DNA from: Sphingomonas sp.
Lineage (GTDB): Bacteria; Pseudomonadota; Alphaproteobacteria; Sphingomonadales; Sphingomonadaceae
DNA: 64,000 nucleotides
Reading direction: 5' to 3'
Assembly: GCF_017304615.1 (NCBI RefSeq)
Contig: NZ_JAFKLZ010000002.1
Location: 620,001 to 684,000, forward strand
Positions 18,070-27,559 of this stretch are shown here, in pieces (the first letter of the stretch is position 1; the number at the start of each line of letters is the position of its first letter). The translations under genes were made by a program, and so were the position numbers. The notes under the pieces were generated by a model, which worked only from the letters and a program-made list of their open reading frames with translations, had not been told where the DNA came from and ran no database searches.

Positions 18070-18957
18070 CTATTCTCCCCCGGTACCGGCGTCGCGACCC
18101 AGCAGGAACGCCAGGTGGATACGGTTGAACGTGTCCGCATCCTCATATTGCGGCCAGTGCCCACACTCGTTCATCACGGCGAACTGGCTGCCCGGAATCA
18201 TGTCGGCGATCTGCTTGCCTTCGACTGCGGTCGCGGTGGGATCATGCGAGGTCCACAACACCAGCGTTGGCGCCCTGATCGATGCATATTGGTGGGGCGT
18301 GATCATATTGCGCCGCCGGACCTCCATGTCCTGAAGGCACAGGATCTCGCGCATCACGGCGGCGAAGCCCGGCTGGCGATAGATGCGCCGGCGCACCTCG
18401 ACGAGATCATCGGTGACCTTGGTCTTGTCGTGCATCAGCATCTCGAGACGTTCGCGGATCATCGCGGCGTCGGGATTCTCCACCGCCCGCGTCGACAGGC
18501 GCCTGATCCGGTCCATCACCTCCGGGTGCGCGGTCCAGCCGCCCGCGGTATTGAGCACGACCCGGTCCACCGCATCCGGGTGGTTAACCGCAAGATAAGT
18601 CGCGATCCAGCCTCCAAGCGATTCGCCCGAGACGTGCGCCCGCTCGCGCCCGAGCGCGTCGATCGCTGCCAGCGCGTGCCTCGCATAATCGCCAATTTCA
18701 TAACCGCCGGCCGGCTTGTCGCTCCAGCCATGCCCAACGCTGTCGATCGCCACCGTCCAAAAGTGCTCCGCATGCGCAGCGAAGTTGCGCACATAGGCCT
18801 CCGCGTGGCCGCCCGTGCCATGGAGTAGCAGCAGCAACGGCTTGTCGCTGTCGCCCGCGCTGATGAACCGCGTTCGGACACCGCCGGCATCAATATAACC
18901 CTGGCGAAACTCGGTGGGACCGAGATCGGTCCAGATGCTGTGGTACGGCGTTTCCAT
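18070..18957 (-). CDS. Meta-cleavage product hydrolase (alpha/beta fold), MhpC-like
   Basis: 295 aa. The enzyme should hydrolyse the C-C bond of the ring-fission product, releasing 2-hydroxypenta-2,4-dienoate and a carboxylic acid. The oxyanion region is LLLHGTGGHAEAY, the nucleophile is S113 in SGESLGG, and the catalytic histidine is in NECGHWPQYED. It is co-directional with mhpB (2-bp gap). A second enzyme of this class is encoded at 32141-32977, so each may serve one of the two extradiol enzymes. Confidence 0.82.
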   Translation of the reverse strand: METPYHSIWTDLGPTEFRQGYIDAGGVRTRFISAGDSDKPLLLLLHGTGGHAEAYVRNFAAHAEHFWTVAIDSVGHGWSDKPAGGYEIGDYARHALAAIDALGRERAHVSGESLGGWIATYLAVNHPDAVDRVVLNTAGGWTAHPEVMDRIRRLSTRAVENPDAAMIRERLEMLMHDKTKVTDDLVEVRRRIYRQPGFAAVMREILCLQDMEVRRRNMITPHQYASIRAPTLVLWTSHDPTATAVEGKQIADMIPGSQFAVMNECGHWPQYEDADTFNRIHLAFLLGRDAGTGGE

Positions 18958-18986
18958 TGGCAGATCCTGTTGTCGTCGTTGCGTGG

Positions 18987-19487
18987 TCAGGCGATGTTGT
19001 GATAGCCACCTCGCCAGTGGACGAGCGGCGGCCTGTCGCGGTGGCGCGCGCGCATTACGCGGCCCAGAAAGATCGCGTGATCACCCCCGGGAAACTCGTC
19101 GACCCTCTCGCATTCGATCCATGCGAGCGCGCCCGGCACCAGGGGTACGTCTGCCATGCCGGTCGCCGCACGGAGCGCAGCGAAGCGATCGACCGGAGCG
19201 CAGAATCGCCGGGACACCTCCTCCTGGTCGGCGGCCAGGATGTTGGCCGCGAAGTGGCGCGCCTTGCTGAAAACCGCATAAGATGGCGCGGTTCGGCGCA
19301 GGCTCCACTGGATCAGCGGCGGGTCGAGTGACAGCGAAACGAACGAACTGACGGTGACGCCGTGGGGGGCGCCCTGCGCGTCCCGAGTGGAGATCACGGT
19401 TACACCACTGGCCAGACACGCCATCGCGCCGCGGAACGACTCCGCGCTAACGCAGGGTGCAGCCTGCACCTCGGCCCGGCCGTTCAC
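18987..19487 (-). CDS. Flavin reductase (HpaC-like)
   Basis: 166-aa protein of the flavin reductase-like FMN-binding fold: N-terminal FRGAMACLASGVTVIST, then GVTVSSFVSLSLDPPLIQW and the FAANILAADQEEVSRRF stretch. It would use NAD(P)H to supply reduced flavin to the HpaB-type oxygenase, whose gene overlaps it by 4 bp (ATGA), so the two are co-translated. Confidence 0.88.
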   Translation of the reverse strand: MNGRAEVQAAPCVSAESFRGAMACLASGVTVISTRDAQGAPHGVTVSSFVSLSLDPPLIQWSLRRTAPSYAVFSKARHFAANILAADQEEVSRRFCAPVDRFAALRAATGMADVPLVPGALAWIECERVDEFPGGDHAIFLGRVMRARHRDRPPLVHWRGGYHNIA

Positions 19488-20971
19488 GCCGCCGACGCCG
19501 GCGCGAGCCCGGCGGGTTGCGGCTCCCCTGCCAGCGCGAGAGCCGCCTCCACCAACCGCCGGTAATCGGTGTCGTCAACCGCGAGATAGGTGCCGGCGAT
19601 GTTGCGGACGGGATCGCCGGCATAATAGCGCTCATACTGGACGAGCCGCTGGCCAAACGCCTCGCCGGCCAGATCCCAAGCGAGCTTGAACAGCTTCACC
19701 CGATCGATCGACGACAGCTGTGCGCCGGCATAATACGTCGCGGTATCGCCCGCTATCTCCTCCGCCGCCAGATCGGCGCCCGACGGCATCAGCATGAACC
19801 CGCCGGCGCCGATCGTTTGGAGGACTTCGATTACCCGCGGATAGGCTTGCGGCAGCATTGTACGCAGCGCCTGGAGCGGCGCGAGGGCAGGTCGCAGCGT
19901 GCCGCTTGCGGTACGCTCTGCCTCGACCTCGGCGCGTGCCAACCCGCTCTTGAGATGCTCTACATAGCCGATGCATTCGCCCAGCATGTGCTGCACATGC
20001 AGGAAGGCGTCGGCACCGATCGAGCGCGCGACCGCCATGGCGAGGCCGGTAGCGAACTGCATCTTCGCCAAGGCACGTGTATTGGTCTGGTAGGCCGTGT
20101 GGTTGCGGATCGCGGTGCGGAAATACATGTCTCCCGACAACTTGACGTCGCGGTAGCTGAAAACCCGCTCCCACGGCACGAACACGTCGTGGAACACCAA
20201 AAGCGAGTCATTTTCCTCGAACCGCGTCGACAACGGATGGTCGAACGCGGCGCGTTCGCCAGCCATTTGGTAGGGCTCGCGGCAAATCTGGCGCAGGCCC
20301 GGCGCACCGGCGGGCACCGCACAGATCAGCGCATGGTCCTCGTCGCCGGGCCTCATGCCCGGCAAATTGTACAGCAGGATTTCGTCAGCGACCGGCCCCA
20401 AAGTGGCGATCATGCGGGCGCCGCCGATGCGAATCCCGCCGCCTTCCTCACCGACGACGCGAAGGTGAAGTGCGCCGTGTTCGTGGCTCTGCTTCGTGCG
20501 ATCGTTCTGCGGTGGGATCAGCGCATGGCTCAGAAACAGGTCGTGACGGCGGACATGGTCGTAATACCATGCGACGTTATCCGCATACCGCTGCCCGGCC
20601 TCGCCGAAGACGTGACGATCCTCCCACAGCGCCAGCAGAGTGGTATTGAGGAAGTCGGGGGACCGCCCCAGCAGCCCGAAGCTCGCCTCCGCCCAAAGCC
20701 TGTATCCTTCGCGCCGCCTGCGCAAGTCATCGACGGTCCGCGCGGGCTCGAACGCAATACCACAGCGCTCGCCCGTGACCGCGTCGAGGGCGGTTAGGCT
20801 GTCGCGATGCTCGGGATGGTGCTGCATGTCATACAGCGCCGCAATCTCGCGCGCGACCGCACTGAACGCCGGGTGATCGGCGACGTTGTCAACTCGCTGC
20901 CCGCCGACCCAGACGTCGCGCGGACTCGATCGTAACCCCTGCAGATACTCGGCACCCGTCCGCACGCCCAT
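19484..20971 (-). CDS. FADH2-dependent aromatic monooxygenase (HpaB family)
   Basis: 495 aa from ATG 20971, which has GGGAGAG upstream; a TTG at 20992 is the alternative. Family members (4-hydroxyphenylacetate 3-hydroxylase, HsaA/TftD relatives) use FADH2 and oxygen to hydroxylate a phenol ortho to its OH. Recognisable parts are TGAEYLQGL at the N-terminus, SHALIPPQNDR, FVPWERVFSYRD and the helical C-terminal region. Together with the flavin reductase it would make a catechol for MhpB or LigAB. The exact phenol is unknown. Confidence 0.86.
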   Translation of the reverse strand: MGVRTGAEYLQGLRSSPRDVWVGGQRVDNVADHPAFSAVAREIAALYDMQHHPEHRDSLTALDAVTGERCGIAFEPARTVDDLRRRREGYRLWAEASFGLLGRSPDFLNTTLLALWEDRHVFGEAGQRYADNVAWYYDHVRRHDLFLSHALIPPQNDRTKQSHEHGALHLRVVGEEGGGIRIGGARMIATLGPVADEILLYNLPGMRPGDEDHALICAVPAGAPGLRQICREPYQMAGERAAFDHPLSTRFEENDSLLVFHDVFVPWERVFSYRDVKLSGDMYFRTAIRNHTAYQTNTRALAKMQFATGLAMAVARSIGADAFLHVQHMLGECIGYVEHLKSGLARAEVEAERTASGTLRPALAPLQALRTMLPQAYPRVIEVLQTIGAGGFMLMPSGADLAAEEIAGDTATYYAGAQLSSIDRVKLFKLAWDLAGEAFGQRLVQYERYYAGDPVRNIAGTYLAVDDTDYRRLVEAALALAGEPQPAGLAPASAA

Positions 20972-21053
20972 AAACTCTCTCCCGCCGATCAACAGTACCG
21001 TACGGGAGAGTATTTAACTCGAGCCAGTGGTTGCCCAAAGGCGAAGTTGCATG

Positions 21054-21072
21054 CTGTTCACGTAGTGAACAG
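21054..21072. promoter_or_regulatory. 8-bp inverted repeat CTGTTCAC-GTA-GTGAACAG
   Basis: A perfect repeat with a 3-bp centre, directly after the IclR-type regulator's stop and 83 bp upstream of the HpaB-type gene. It has the size and symmetry of an IclR-family operator for the monooxygenase operon. It could also be a weak terminator for the regulator gene, though no T-run follows. Confidence 0.5.
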
Positions 21073-21852
21073 TTAATGGAGCGAGCCGATTTGCCTTTCG
21101 ATGCGCTCGACGCAGTCGCGCAGCGGCTGCAGAAACCGTGCCGCCGCTGTCGCTGGCGTCAACACCGTAGAGAAGAAGACGATGTTGACCGCACCGATAA
21201 CGTGAGCGTCTCGGCGAAGGGGAAGCGCGATCGCGCTGGTACCGGATTCAATCAGGCCATGGCTGGCGCCGAATCCATCCCGCCGCGCCTGCTCAATGGC
21301 CCGGGTAACTGCGCCATCAACTTCGATCTCACTAGCGTCTTCCCCCGCTGCGGCGCGCACCAGTTCAAGCGTTTGCGCAAGCTGCCCATCGTCCATTGCC
21401 GCCAGCATCGCACGGCCCAGGGCAGAGCGCAGCAGGGGGCGATGCTGTCCGATGAGCCGGCGAAAAACCGTCATTGTAGTCCGCGGGTGCGTGGAAGCGG
21501 CGATCGTCAGGCGCCCGTCCTTGATGACGGCGTAGTCGCTCGGCCAGCCGATTCGGACGACAAGCACATCCAACTCAGACTGTGCGGTCTGCAGTTCAAG
21601 ATCGTCTTGCCGAATCTCCAGCCCGATCCGTTGCACCTTCGGCGCAAGATAATAGCGACCGTCGTCGCGGCGCACGGCGAACCCTGCCGCGGCCAATGTC
21701 GCCAGCAACCGATAGGCGCTGGACCGGTCGATGCCGGCCCGGTTTGCGAGCGCGGTCGGCGATGACCAGCCCATGTCCGCCATCGCGTCCAGCAGCGCGA
21801 GCCCGCGTTCCAGAGCCCGAACCTCTCGATAGGGGCGGTTCGGCTCGGCCAT
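21073..21852 (-). CDS. IclR-family transcriptional regulator
   Basis: 259 aa from ATG 21852 (MAEPNRPYREVRALERGL); the longer frame from 21942 overlaps the upstream TetR gene and is unlikely. N-terminal winged helix (SSPTALANRAGIDRSSAYRLL) is followed by an effector domain with ALGRAMLAAM and AIALPLRRDAHVIGAVN. It resembles MhpR-type activators of aromatic pathways. It lies between the HpaB operon and a TetR regulator, 10 bp after the latter, and probably controls part of this cluster. Confidence 0.88.
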   Translation of the reverse strand: MAEPNRPYREVRALERGLALLDAMADMGWSSPTALANRAGIDRSSAYRLLATLAAAGFAVRRDDGRYYLAPKVQRIGLEIRQDDLELQTAQSELDVLVVRIGWPSDYAVIKDGRLTIAASTHPRTTMTVFRRLIGQHRPLLRSALGRAMLAAMDDGQLAQTLELVRAAAGEDASEIEVDGAVTRAIEQARRDGFGASHGLIESGTSAIALPLRRDAHVIGAVNIVFFSTVLTPATAAARFLQPLRDCVERIERQIGSLH

Positions 21853-21862
21853 CAGTATGAGG

Positions 21863-22468
21863 TCACTGCATCCGTTCGGGAAGTTCGAGAAGGAATTCCA
21901 AACAGACCTCCCGCTGCGCCCGAAAGGCCTGAAGTCCGACATCTCGGTGAATGACGTTGACTCCGATGAGATGCGACAGCGCGAGCAGCGCGGCGGCGGC
22001 GGCGCGAGATTTGCTCATCCCCATGTCGCGGTAGATTTCGGCGATGATCGTAAGCCGTTCGCTGTCGACGTCGGAGATGGCGTGGCGCGCCAGTTCGGAA
22101 GACCGCGCCCATTCGCGCAGCGCATGTTCAGTCGTTCCGCCGGGGACGTCGCTGCGATCTTCCGACGCTAGTCCGAGAAGGTAGGAGAGGCGTTCACGGG
22201 GCGTCTCGATCTTCGTGCGCACGAAGCGGCCGACCTCGGAGGTCAGGCTTTGCTGCCAGAACCGAAGCATTTCGCCCAGCAGCGCATCGCGGTCCTTGAA
22301 ATGCCAGTAGAAGCTGCCCTTCGTCACGCCTAGGACGCGTGCCAGCACCTCGATACGGACCTGCGCGACGCCACCATTCCCGACTTCCTGCAGCGCGGCC
22401 ACGATCCAGTCGTGTTTCGACAGCCGCTCTGACTGATCGGCATTTGCCTGCGCCTGTTGTTTTGCCAT
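21863..22468 (-). CDS. TetR-family transcriptional regulator
   Basis: 201 aa from ATG 22468 (MAKQQAQANADQ). The helix-turn-helix reads VAQVRIEVLARVLGVTKGSF followed by YWHFKDRDALL, the signature of the family. The ligand domain is variable. It is adjacent to the quinone-oxidoreductase gene upstream (75 bp) and IclR gene downstream (10 bp). TetR proteins bind palindromes like CATAC-N6-GTATG, so this is the best candidate reader of the repeated ATAC-N6-GTAT sites. Confidence 0.88.
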   Translation of the reverse strand: MAKQQAQANADQSERLSKHDWIVAALQEVGNGGVAQVRIEVLARVLGVTKGSFYWHFKDRDALLGEMLRFWQQSLTSEVGRFVRTKIETPRERLSYLLGLASEDRSDVPGGTTEHALREWARSSELARHAISDVDSERLTIIAEIYRDMGMSKSRAAAAALLALSHLIGVNVIHRDVGLQAFRAQREVCLEFLLELPERMQ

Positions 22469-22542
22469 GTAGACCGCCACCTCCGTTATTGCCCGGGCCC
22501 ATATCGCAATCGTCGGCAAACCGGAATCACCATGACACCGGG

Positions 22543-23514
22543 TCAAGCATTTTCCACGTCGAGAACCAGCTTCCCGATGGTGCGCCCGCCTGCAAGTTCC
22601 GCAAGCCCCTCCTTGAGCGCCGCGAACGGCACTGTCGCGCCGATGGTGGGACGGATAGCTCCCTCTGCCAATGCCGTGGCAAGCCCCCTCTGGACCGCGG
22701 CGATGCCGGATGGATCAGCATCGAATTTCCAGAACACGCCCCGCGCCGACGCCGCCTTTACGAGCAGGCGGTTGGCGGGGATCGCGGGAATAGCCCCGCT
22801 GGCAAAGCCGACGATAAGAAGACGCCCGCCCCAGGCGAGCGCGCGGACGCTTTGCAGCGTGATGTCTCCGCCCACCGGATCCAGCACGACATCAATCCCG
22901 CCCGGCGCGATCCCGCGTAGCGTTTCGACCCAGTCTGCGGCGCGGTTGTTGACGATGGCACTGGCACCGTTGGCGGTCGCCACCGCTGCCTTTTCCGGCG
23001 CGGCGGTCGCCGCGATGACGCGCGCGCCGGCGTTGCGTGCGAGCTGCGTCGCGGCGATGCCGGTGCCGCCCGCTGCGGCGTGTATCAGCACGGTCTCGCC
23101 CGCTCGCAAGCCGGCGGTGTCGAAGAGCGCGATCGACGCAGTTGTATAGGAGATCGGGATCGCGGCGGCCTGTGTGGGGTCTGTGCCCGGCGCGAGACGG
23201 ATCAGCCGCGCAGCGTCCACTGCGCAATATTCCGCATAGGCGCCCGAGGTAACCTGCGCCATCACCAGGTCGCCAAAGGCAAGATGTGCGAAGCCACCCG
23301 TATCGACGACCTGGCCGGCGATTTCCGCACCAAGGATAAACGGCGGATCGGTCCTGACCTGATATTCGCCGCGCACGCTGATGACGTCGGCGAAATTCAA
23401 ACCCGCGCGCAGCACACGGACCAGCGCGCAGCCCGCCGGCACGACGGGAATGCGAACGTCCCGGATGCTGACGCGGTCCAGCGTCCCATACCCCTCAACC
23501 ACCCAAGCCTTCAT
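22543..23514 (-). CDS. NADPH:quinone oxidoreductase-like (zinc-free MDR family)
   Basis: 323 aa from ATG 23514 (MKAWVVEGYGTLDRVSIRD). Medium-chain dehydrogenase/reductase fold with NADPH-binding AAAGGTGIAATQLA and DVVLDPVGGD; the zinc ligands of alcohol dehydrogenases are absent. Could reduce an enoyl or quinone intermediate of the pathway; which one is not visible. It is divergent from the acyl-CoA synthetase gene, with a shared palindrome in the 93-bp gap. Confidence 0.82.
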   Translation of the reverse strand: MKAWVVEGYGTLDRVSIRDVRIPVVPAGCALVRVLRAGLNFADVISVRGEYQVRTDPPFILGAEIAGQVVDTGGFAHLAFGDLVMAQVTSGAYAEYCAVDAARLIRLAPGTDPTQAAAIPISYTTASIALFDTAGLRAGETVLIHAAAGGTGIAATQLARNAGARVIAATAAPEKAAVATANGASAIVNNRAADWVETLRGIAPGGIDVVLDPVGGDITLQSVRALAWGGRLLIVGFASGAIPAIPANRLLVKAASARGVFWKFDADPSGIAAVQRGLATALAEGAIRPTIGATVPFAALKEGLAELAGGRTIGKLVLDVENA

Positions 23515-23540
23515 CGCGCCACCCCCCTGTTGCATCCAGC

Positions 23541-23556
23541 CATACGCAAAGGTATG
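23541..23556. promoter_or_regulatory. Candidate operator CATAC-N6-GTATG in divergent promoter
   Basis: CATACGCAAAGGTATG has perfect 5-bp arms with a 6-bp spacer and lies in the 93-bp gap between the quinone oxidoreductase (minus) and acyl-CoA synthetase (plus) genes. It matches the sites at 17081 and 32991 in arms and spacing. Confidence 0.55.
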
Positions 23557-23607
23557 TTTTCGGGCAAGGCGCACCGACGTCGGGATATCGAGAGGATAAC
23601 GACCGCC

Positions 23608-25263
23608 ATGACGACCTCCGCAATGAGCCAGCCCTGGGCCCGCTTCTATAATCCGCGCGCCGCGGCGCTGGCGTCGCCCGACCCCATGCCGCTGTCCGTC
23701 CTGCTCGATCGGGCAGCGTCGACCTTCGGCGCGCGCCCATGTTCGTCGTTCGCCGAGGAGAGCTTTAGTTACGCGGAGGTCACAGCCTTCGTGGAGGACC
23801 TCGCCGCCGGTTTCGCCGCGGCGGGCATCGGCGCAGGCGACAGGGTCGGCTTCCTCGCCCCGGCCCATCCTTCATTCACCGTCTTCACCTTCGCCCTGTG
23901 GCACGTCGGCGCAATCGGAGTCGGGCTGAACCCGCTCTATTCCGTCAGGCGCCTTACCGACCAGGCCAACGATGCGGGACTGAAGGCGATCTTCACGCTC
24001 GACGATGCAGCGCTGCTCGGCAAGGCGGCCCAGATCCGGCGCGCGTCGGCGGTGAAGCCGACGCTGATCGCGACGAGCGCGCGCAGCGGCGATCCCCACG
24101 CGCCCGCATCGGTTGGCAACGGCGAAGGCACGCTGACCACCGCTGCCATCATGGCTGGAGCGGGCCGGGTCGCACGCGCCACGGTCGACCCGCTCACGCA
24201 GCCGGCGGTGCTGCAATATACCGGCGGCACGACCGGCGCGCCCAAGGCAGCGGTGCTGACCCATGCGAACCTGTCGGTCAACGTCGTGCAGATGCACAGC
24301 TGGTTCCCCGAACTGAGGCCTGGTGCGGAATCCGTGCTCGCCGCAGCACCCGTCACGCATGTGTCGGGCGTCGGACCCATCCAGAACTTCATGGTCAACA
24401 TTGCAGGCGAGATGGCCTGGATGCCCCGGTTCGACGCCGACGCGGCGCTGGACACCATCGAGCAGCGGAGGATTACGTTGCTGTTGGCGCCGCCGACCAT
24501 GTTCACCGCGCTGCTGCATGCCGCGGAAACGCGCGGCAAGTTCGACTGGTCGTCGCTGCGCAACGCGCAGTGCGGCGCCGCGCCGGTCTCGGCCGAGCTC
24601 AAGAAGCGCTTTCGCGATGCGACGGGCCTGACGATCACGACCCTGTACGGAATGACCGAGACCTCACCGGCCGCGATCTATTCCTCACCGGCACGGCACC
24701 ATGACGGAGCGACCGGAATCCCCCTGCCCTTCACCGAGGTGGAGGTCCGCTCGACGCGCGACCCGTCGATCCGCGTGGCAACTGGGGAGCCGGGCGAGAT
24801 CTGCATCCGGGGTCCGCAGGTCATGCCGCATTACTGGCAGCGCCCCGATGCGACCGCGCAGGCGTTCGTCGACGGCTTCTTCCGCAGCGGCGATATCGGC
24901 ACCATGGACGCCGACGGCGCGGTCACCGTGTTCGACCGGCTGAAAGACGTGATCATCGCCAGCGGCTACAACGTCTATCCTGCCGATGTGGAAAGCGCGG
25001 TCCTGAAGCACCCCGCGGTGCGCGAAGCCGCAGTGATCGGGGTACCCTGCGCCTATCGCGGGGAGACCGTGAAGGCGATCGTCAGCCTGCGCGACGCCGC
25101 CGGACTCACGATCGAGAATCTGCGGCTGTTCCTGGCCGACCTGCTGTCGCCGATGGAAATCCCCAAATTGCTCGAGATCGTCGACGAGATCCCGCGCAAC
25201 GAGAACCTGAAGATCTCACGCCTCGCTCTACGCGAGCGCGAGGCCCGGCGACGCGAAGGCTAG
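23608..25263 (+). CDS. Acyl-CoA synthetase (AMP-forming) 1
   Basis: 551 aa from ATG 23608. Adenylation landmarks in order: YTGGTTGAPKAAVLTHAN (ATP loop), YGMTETSPA, SGDIGTMDADG, RLKDVIIASGYNVYPADVE and a C-terminal lysine in NENLKISRLA. It would activate an aromatic or aliphatic acid as its CoA ester. Opposite strand to the rest of the cluster; its 3' end overlaps the ferredoxin gene by 4 bp. Substrate unknown; a second paralogue lies at 27556-29145. Confidence 0.86.
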   Translation: MTTSAMSQPWARFYNPRAAALASPDPMPLSVLLDRAASTFGARPCSSFAEESFSYAEVTAFVEDLAAGFAAAGIGAGDRVGFLAPAHPSFTVFTFALWHVGAIGVGLNPLYSVRRLTDQANDAGLKAIFTLDDAALLGKAAQIRRASAVKPTLIATSARSGDPHAPASVGNGEGTLTTAAIMAGAGRVARATVDPLTQPAVLQYTGGTTGAPKAAVLTHANLSVNVVQMHSWFPELRPGAESVLAAAPVTHVSGVGPIQNFMVNIAGEMAWMPRFDADAALDTIEQRRITLLLAPPTMFTALLHAAETRGKFDWSSLRNAQCGAAPVSAELKKRFRDATGLTITTLYGMTETSPAAIYSSPARHHDGATGIPLPFTEVEVRSTRDPSIRVATGEPGEICIRGPQVMPHYWQRPDATAQAFVDGFFRSGDIGTMDADGAVTVFDRLKDVIIASGYNVYPADVESAVLKHPAVREAAVIGVPCAYRGETVKAIVSLRDAAGLTIENLRLFLADLLSPMEIPKLLEIVDEIPRNENLKISRLALREREARRREG

Positions 25264-25580
25264 GCAGGCACCACCACGTGCAGCACGCCGTCGATGCGGC
25301 GGAGAGCGTAGGTGGCGACCGGCTCGGTGACGGGAAAGGCGAGCGGCGCTCCGCTCCGGATGTCGAATCGCCCCGAATGGACCGGACATTCGATCTCGAA
25401 CCCTTCGAGCCAGCCTTCGGCCAGAGACGCCTGGCCGTGGCTGCACGTGTCGGCGATGGCGTAAAACGCGCCATCCATGCGGAAGATCGCGACCGGGCCG
25501 GTCGCTGGCGAACACAGGCGGCGGACGTCGCCATCGGCCATGCCGTCGGCTTCGGGGACGGCAATAAGCACTTCACTCAT
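25260..25580 (-). CDS. Rieske-type ferredoxin of ring-hydroxylating dioxygenase
   Basis: 106 aa with a 2Fe-2S Rieske centre: C46-x-H48 in TCSHGQAS and C65-xx-H68 in ECPVHSGRFD. This carries electrons from the reductase (13561-14781) to the oxygenase alpha subunit (29681-31042). It is the last gene of the long minus-strand operon, 15 bp after the aldolase gene. Confidence 0.92.
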   Translation of the reverse strand: MSEVLIAVPEADGMADGDVRRLCSPATGPVAIFRMDGAFYAIADTCSHGQASLAEGWLEGFEIECPVHSGRFDIRSGAPLAFPVTEPVATYALRRIDGVLHVVVPA

Positions 25581-25595
25581 GAAAGGGTCTTTCGA

Positions 25596-26624
25596 TTAGG
25601 CCACGCGGGCCTTGAGCATGTCGAGCGCGACGTCGATGATCATGTCTTCCTGGCCACCGACCATCTTGCGACGGCCGAGTTCCACCAGGATCTCGCGGGT
25701 ATCGAGACCATATTCGAGAGCCGCTTTTTCGGCATGACGCAGGAAGCTGGAATAGACCCCCGCATATCCCAGCGTCAGGGTTTCGCGGTCGACCCGAACC
25801 GGCCGATCCTGGAGCGGGCGGACCAGTTCCTCTGCGGCATCCATCAGCTTCATCACGTCGCAGCCGTGTTGCCATCCCTTACGATCGATCGCAGCGATGA
25901 ACACTTCCAAGGGCGCGTTGCCGGCACCAGCGCCCATCCCGGCCAGGCTGGCGTCGATCCGCACTGCGCCTTCCTGGGCAGCGACGATCGAATTGGCGAC
26001 GCCCAACCCGAGATTGTGGTGCGCGTGCATCCCGCGCTCGGTCTCCGGCTTGAGCACGCGATCATAGGCGCGGAGCCGGTCGGCCACCCCGTCCATGTCC
26101 AGCGCACCGCCGGAATCGGTGACATATACGCAGTGCGCGCCGCAGCTTTCCATCACCAGCGCCTGCTGCGCGAGCGCCTCGGCATCGATCATGTGGCTCA
26201 TCATCAGAAAGCCCGACACGTCCATGCCGAGGTCGCGCGCGATCCGCATATGCTGCCGGGCGACGTCCGCCTCCGTGCAATGCGTCGCCACCCGCACCGA
26301 GCGGACGCCGAGTTCGTAGGCCCGCCGCAGTTCGTCCACCGTCGCGATGCCGGGCAGGATCAGCGTGGTCAGCACGGCACGCTCCACCACGTCGGCGACC
26401 GCTGCGATCCATTCCCAATCGGTCTGCGCGCCGAACCCATAGTTCAGGGAAGCGCCCGAAAGACCGTCGCCATGCGCAATCTCGATCGCATCGACCCCCG
26501 CTTCGTCGAGCGCCCGGCCGATCGCGCGGACATGATCGAGCGTGTACATGTGGCGGACGGCGTGCATGCCGTCGCGCAGCGTCACGTCCTGGATATAGAG
26601 CCGCCGATCGGGATCGCGGGTCAT
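25596..26624 (-). CDS. mhpE: 4-hydroxy-2-oxovalerate aldolase
   Basis: 342-aa DRE-TIM aldolase that cleaves 4-hydroxy-2-oxopentanoate to pyruvate and acetaldehyde. The signature [12 protein letters not shown] is at residues 14-25 and metal-binding [11 protein letters not shown] follows. Its start overlaps the mhpF stop by 4 bp. In known systems MhpE and MhpF form a channel that hands over acetaldehyde without release. Confidence 0.93.
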   Translation of the reverse strand: MTRDPDRRLYIQDVTLRDGMHAVRHMYTLDHVRAIGRALDEAGVDAIEIAHGDGLSGASLNYGFGAQTDWEWIAAVADVVERAVLTTLILPGIATVDELRRAYELGVRSVRVATHCTEADVARQHMRIARDLGMDVSGFLMMSHMIDAEALAQQALVMESCGAHCVYVTDSGGALDMDGVADRLRAYDRVLKPETERGMHAHHNLGLGVANSIVAAQEGAVRIDASLAGMGAGAGNAPLEVFIAAIDRKGWQHGCDVMKLMDAAEELVRPLQDRPVRVDRETLTLGYAGVYSSFLRHAEKAALEYGLDTREILVELGRRKMVGGQEDMIIDVALDMLKARVA

Positions 26625-27559
26625 GCCGCTGCCGCCCGAAGCTTGCGCGCGGCGATTGCGTCGCCGGTGGCCTGGGCCGATGCGGTCATGATGTCGAGAT
26701 TGCCCGAATAGCTGGGCAGGTAGTCGCCCGCGCCCTCCACCTCCAGATAGATCGCCGTCTTCAGGCCCACGAAATCCTCCTGTCCTGGGATGACGAGCGG
26801 CCGGTTCGCGCCGTACCGTTCGAACTGCACTTCTTGTTTCAGGCGATAGCCGGGGACGTAACGCTGTACCGCCGCCACCATCGTCGCGACCGAAGTGCGC
26901 ACCGCATCCTCGTTCGCCATGTCCGACAGCGTGAACACAGTGTCGCGCATGATCATCGGGGGCTCTGCGGGATTCAAGATGATGATCGCCTTGCCGCGCT
27001 CGGCCCCGCCGACGACCTCGATGGCGCGCGCGGTCGTGCGCGTGAATTCGTCGATGTTGGCGCGCGTTCCCGGCCCCGCCGAGCGCGACGACACGGACGC
27101 GACGATTTCGGCATAGCGGACCCGCGCGACCCGGCTGACCGCGGCGACCATCGGGATCGTCGCCTGACCGCCGCAGGTCACCATGTTGACGTTGGGTGCG
27201 TCCTGGTGCTCGTCGATATTGACCGTCGGCACCGTGAACGGGCCGATTGCGGCCGGCGTCAGGTCGATCACCTGCTTGCCGTCACGGCGCAGCACGGCGT
27301 CGTGATCGCGGTGCGCATAGGCGGAGGTCGCATCGAACACGATCCCGATGTCCGGATAGGCGTCCATCACCACCAGTCCGTCGATCCCGTCGTGCGTGGT
27401 CGCCACGCCGCGCTCCCTTGCCATCGCAAGCCCTTCGGAACCGGCGTCGATGCCCACCATCGCGACCAGTTCCATATTTCCCGGCCGTTTCAGCATCTTG
27501 ATCATCAGGTCGGTGCCGATGTTGCCCGAGCCGATGATGGCCGCCTTGATCCTGCTCAC
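26621..27559 (-). CDS. mhpF: Acetaldehyde dehydrogenase (acylating)
   Basis: 312 aa from a GTG at 27559 that overlaps the upstream synthetase stop (GTGA), the only start that gives the conserved [18 protein letters not shown] nucleotide-binding N-terminus. Catalytic cysteine C129 lies in [10 protein letters not shown]. It converts acetaldehyde, NAD+ and CoA to acetyl-CoA, the last step of the meta-cleavage lower pathway. Confidence 0.93.
   Translation of the reverse strand: MSRIKAAIIGSGNIGTDLMIKMLKRPGNMELVAMVGIDAGSEGLAMARERGVATTHDGIDGLVVMDAYPDIGIVFDATSAYAHRDHDAVLRRDGKQVIDLTPAAIGPFTVPTVNIDEHQDAPNVNMVTCGGQATIPMVAAVSRVARVRYAEIVASVSSRSAGPGTRANIDEFTRTTARAIEVVGGAERGKAIIILNPAEPPMIMRDTVFTLSDMANEDAVRTSVATMVAAVQRYVPGYRLKQEVQFERYGANRPLVIPGQEDFVGLKTAIYLEVEGAGDYLPSYSGNLDIMTASAQATGDAIAARKLRAAAA

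Noticed and set aside
22543-23868. Longer version of the quinone oxidoreductase
   Set aside because: The additional 118 residues are antisense to the synthetase start and unlike the family; ATG 23514 gives a normal N-terminus.
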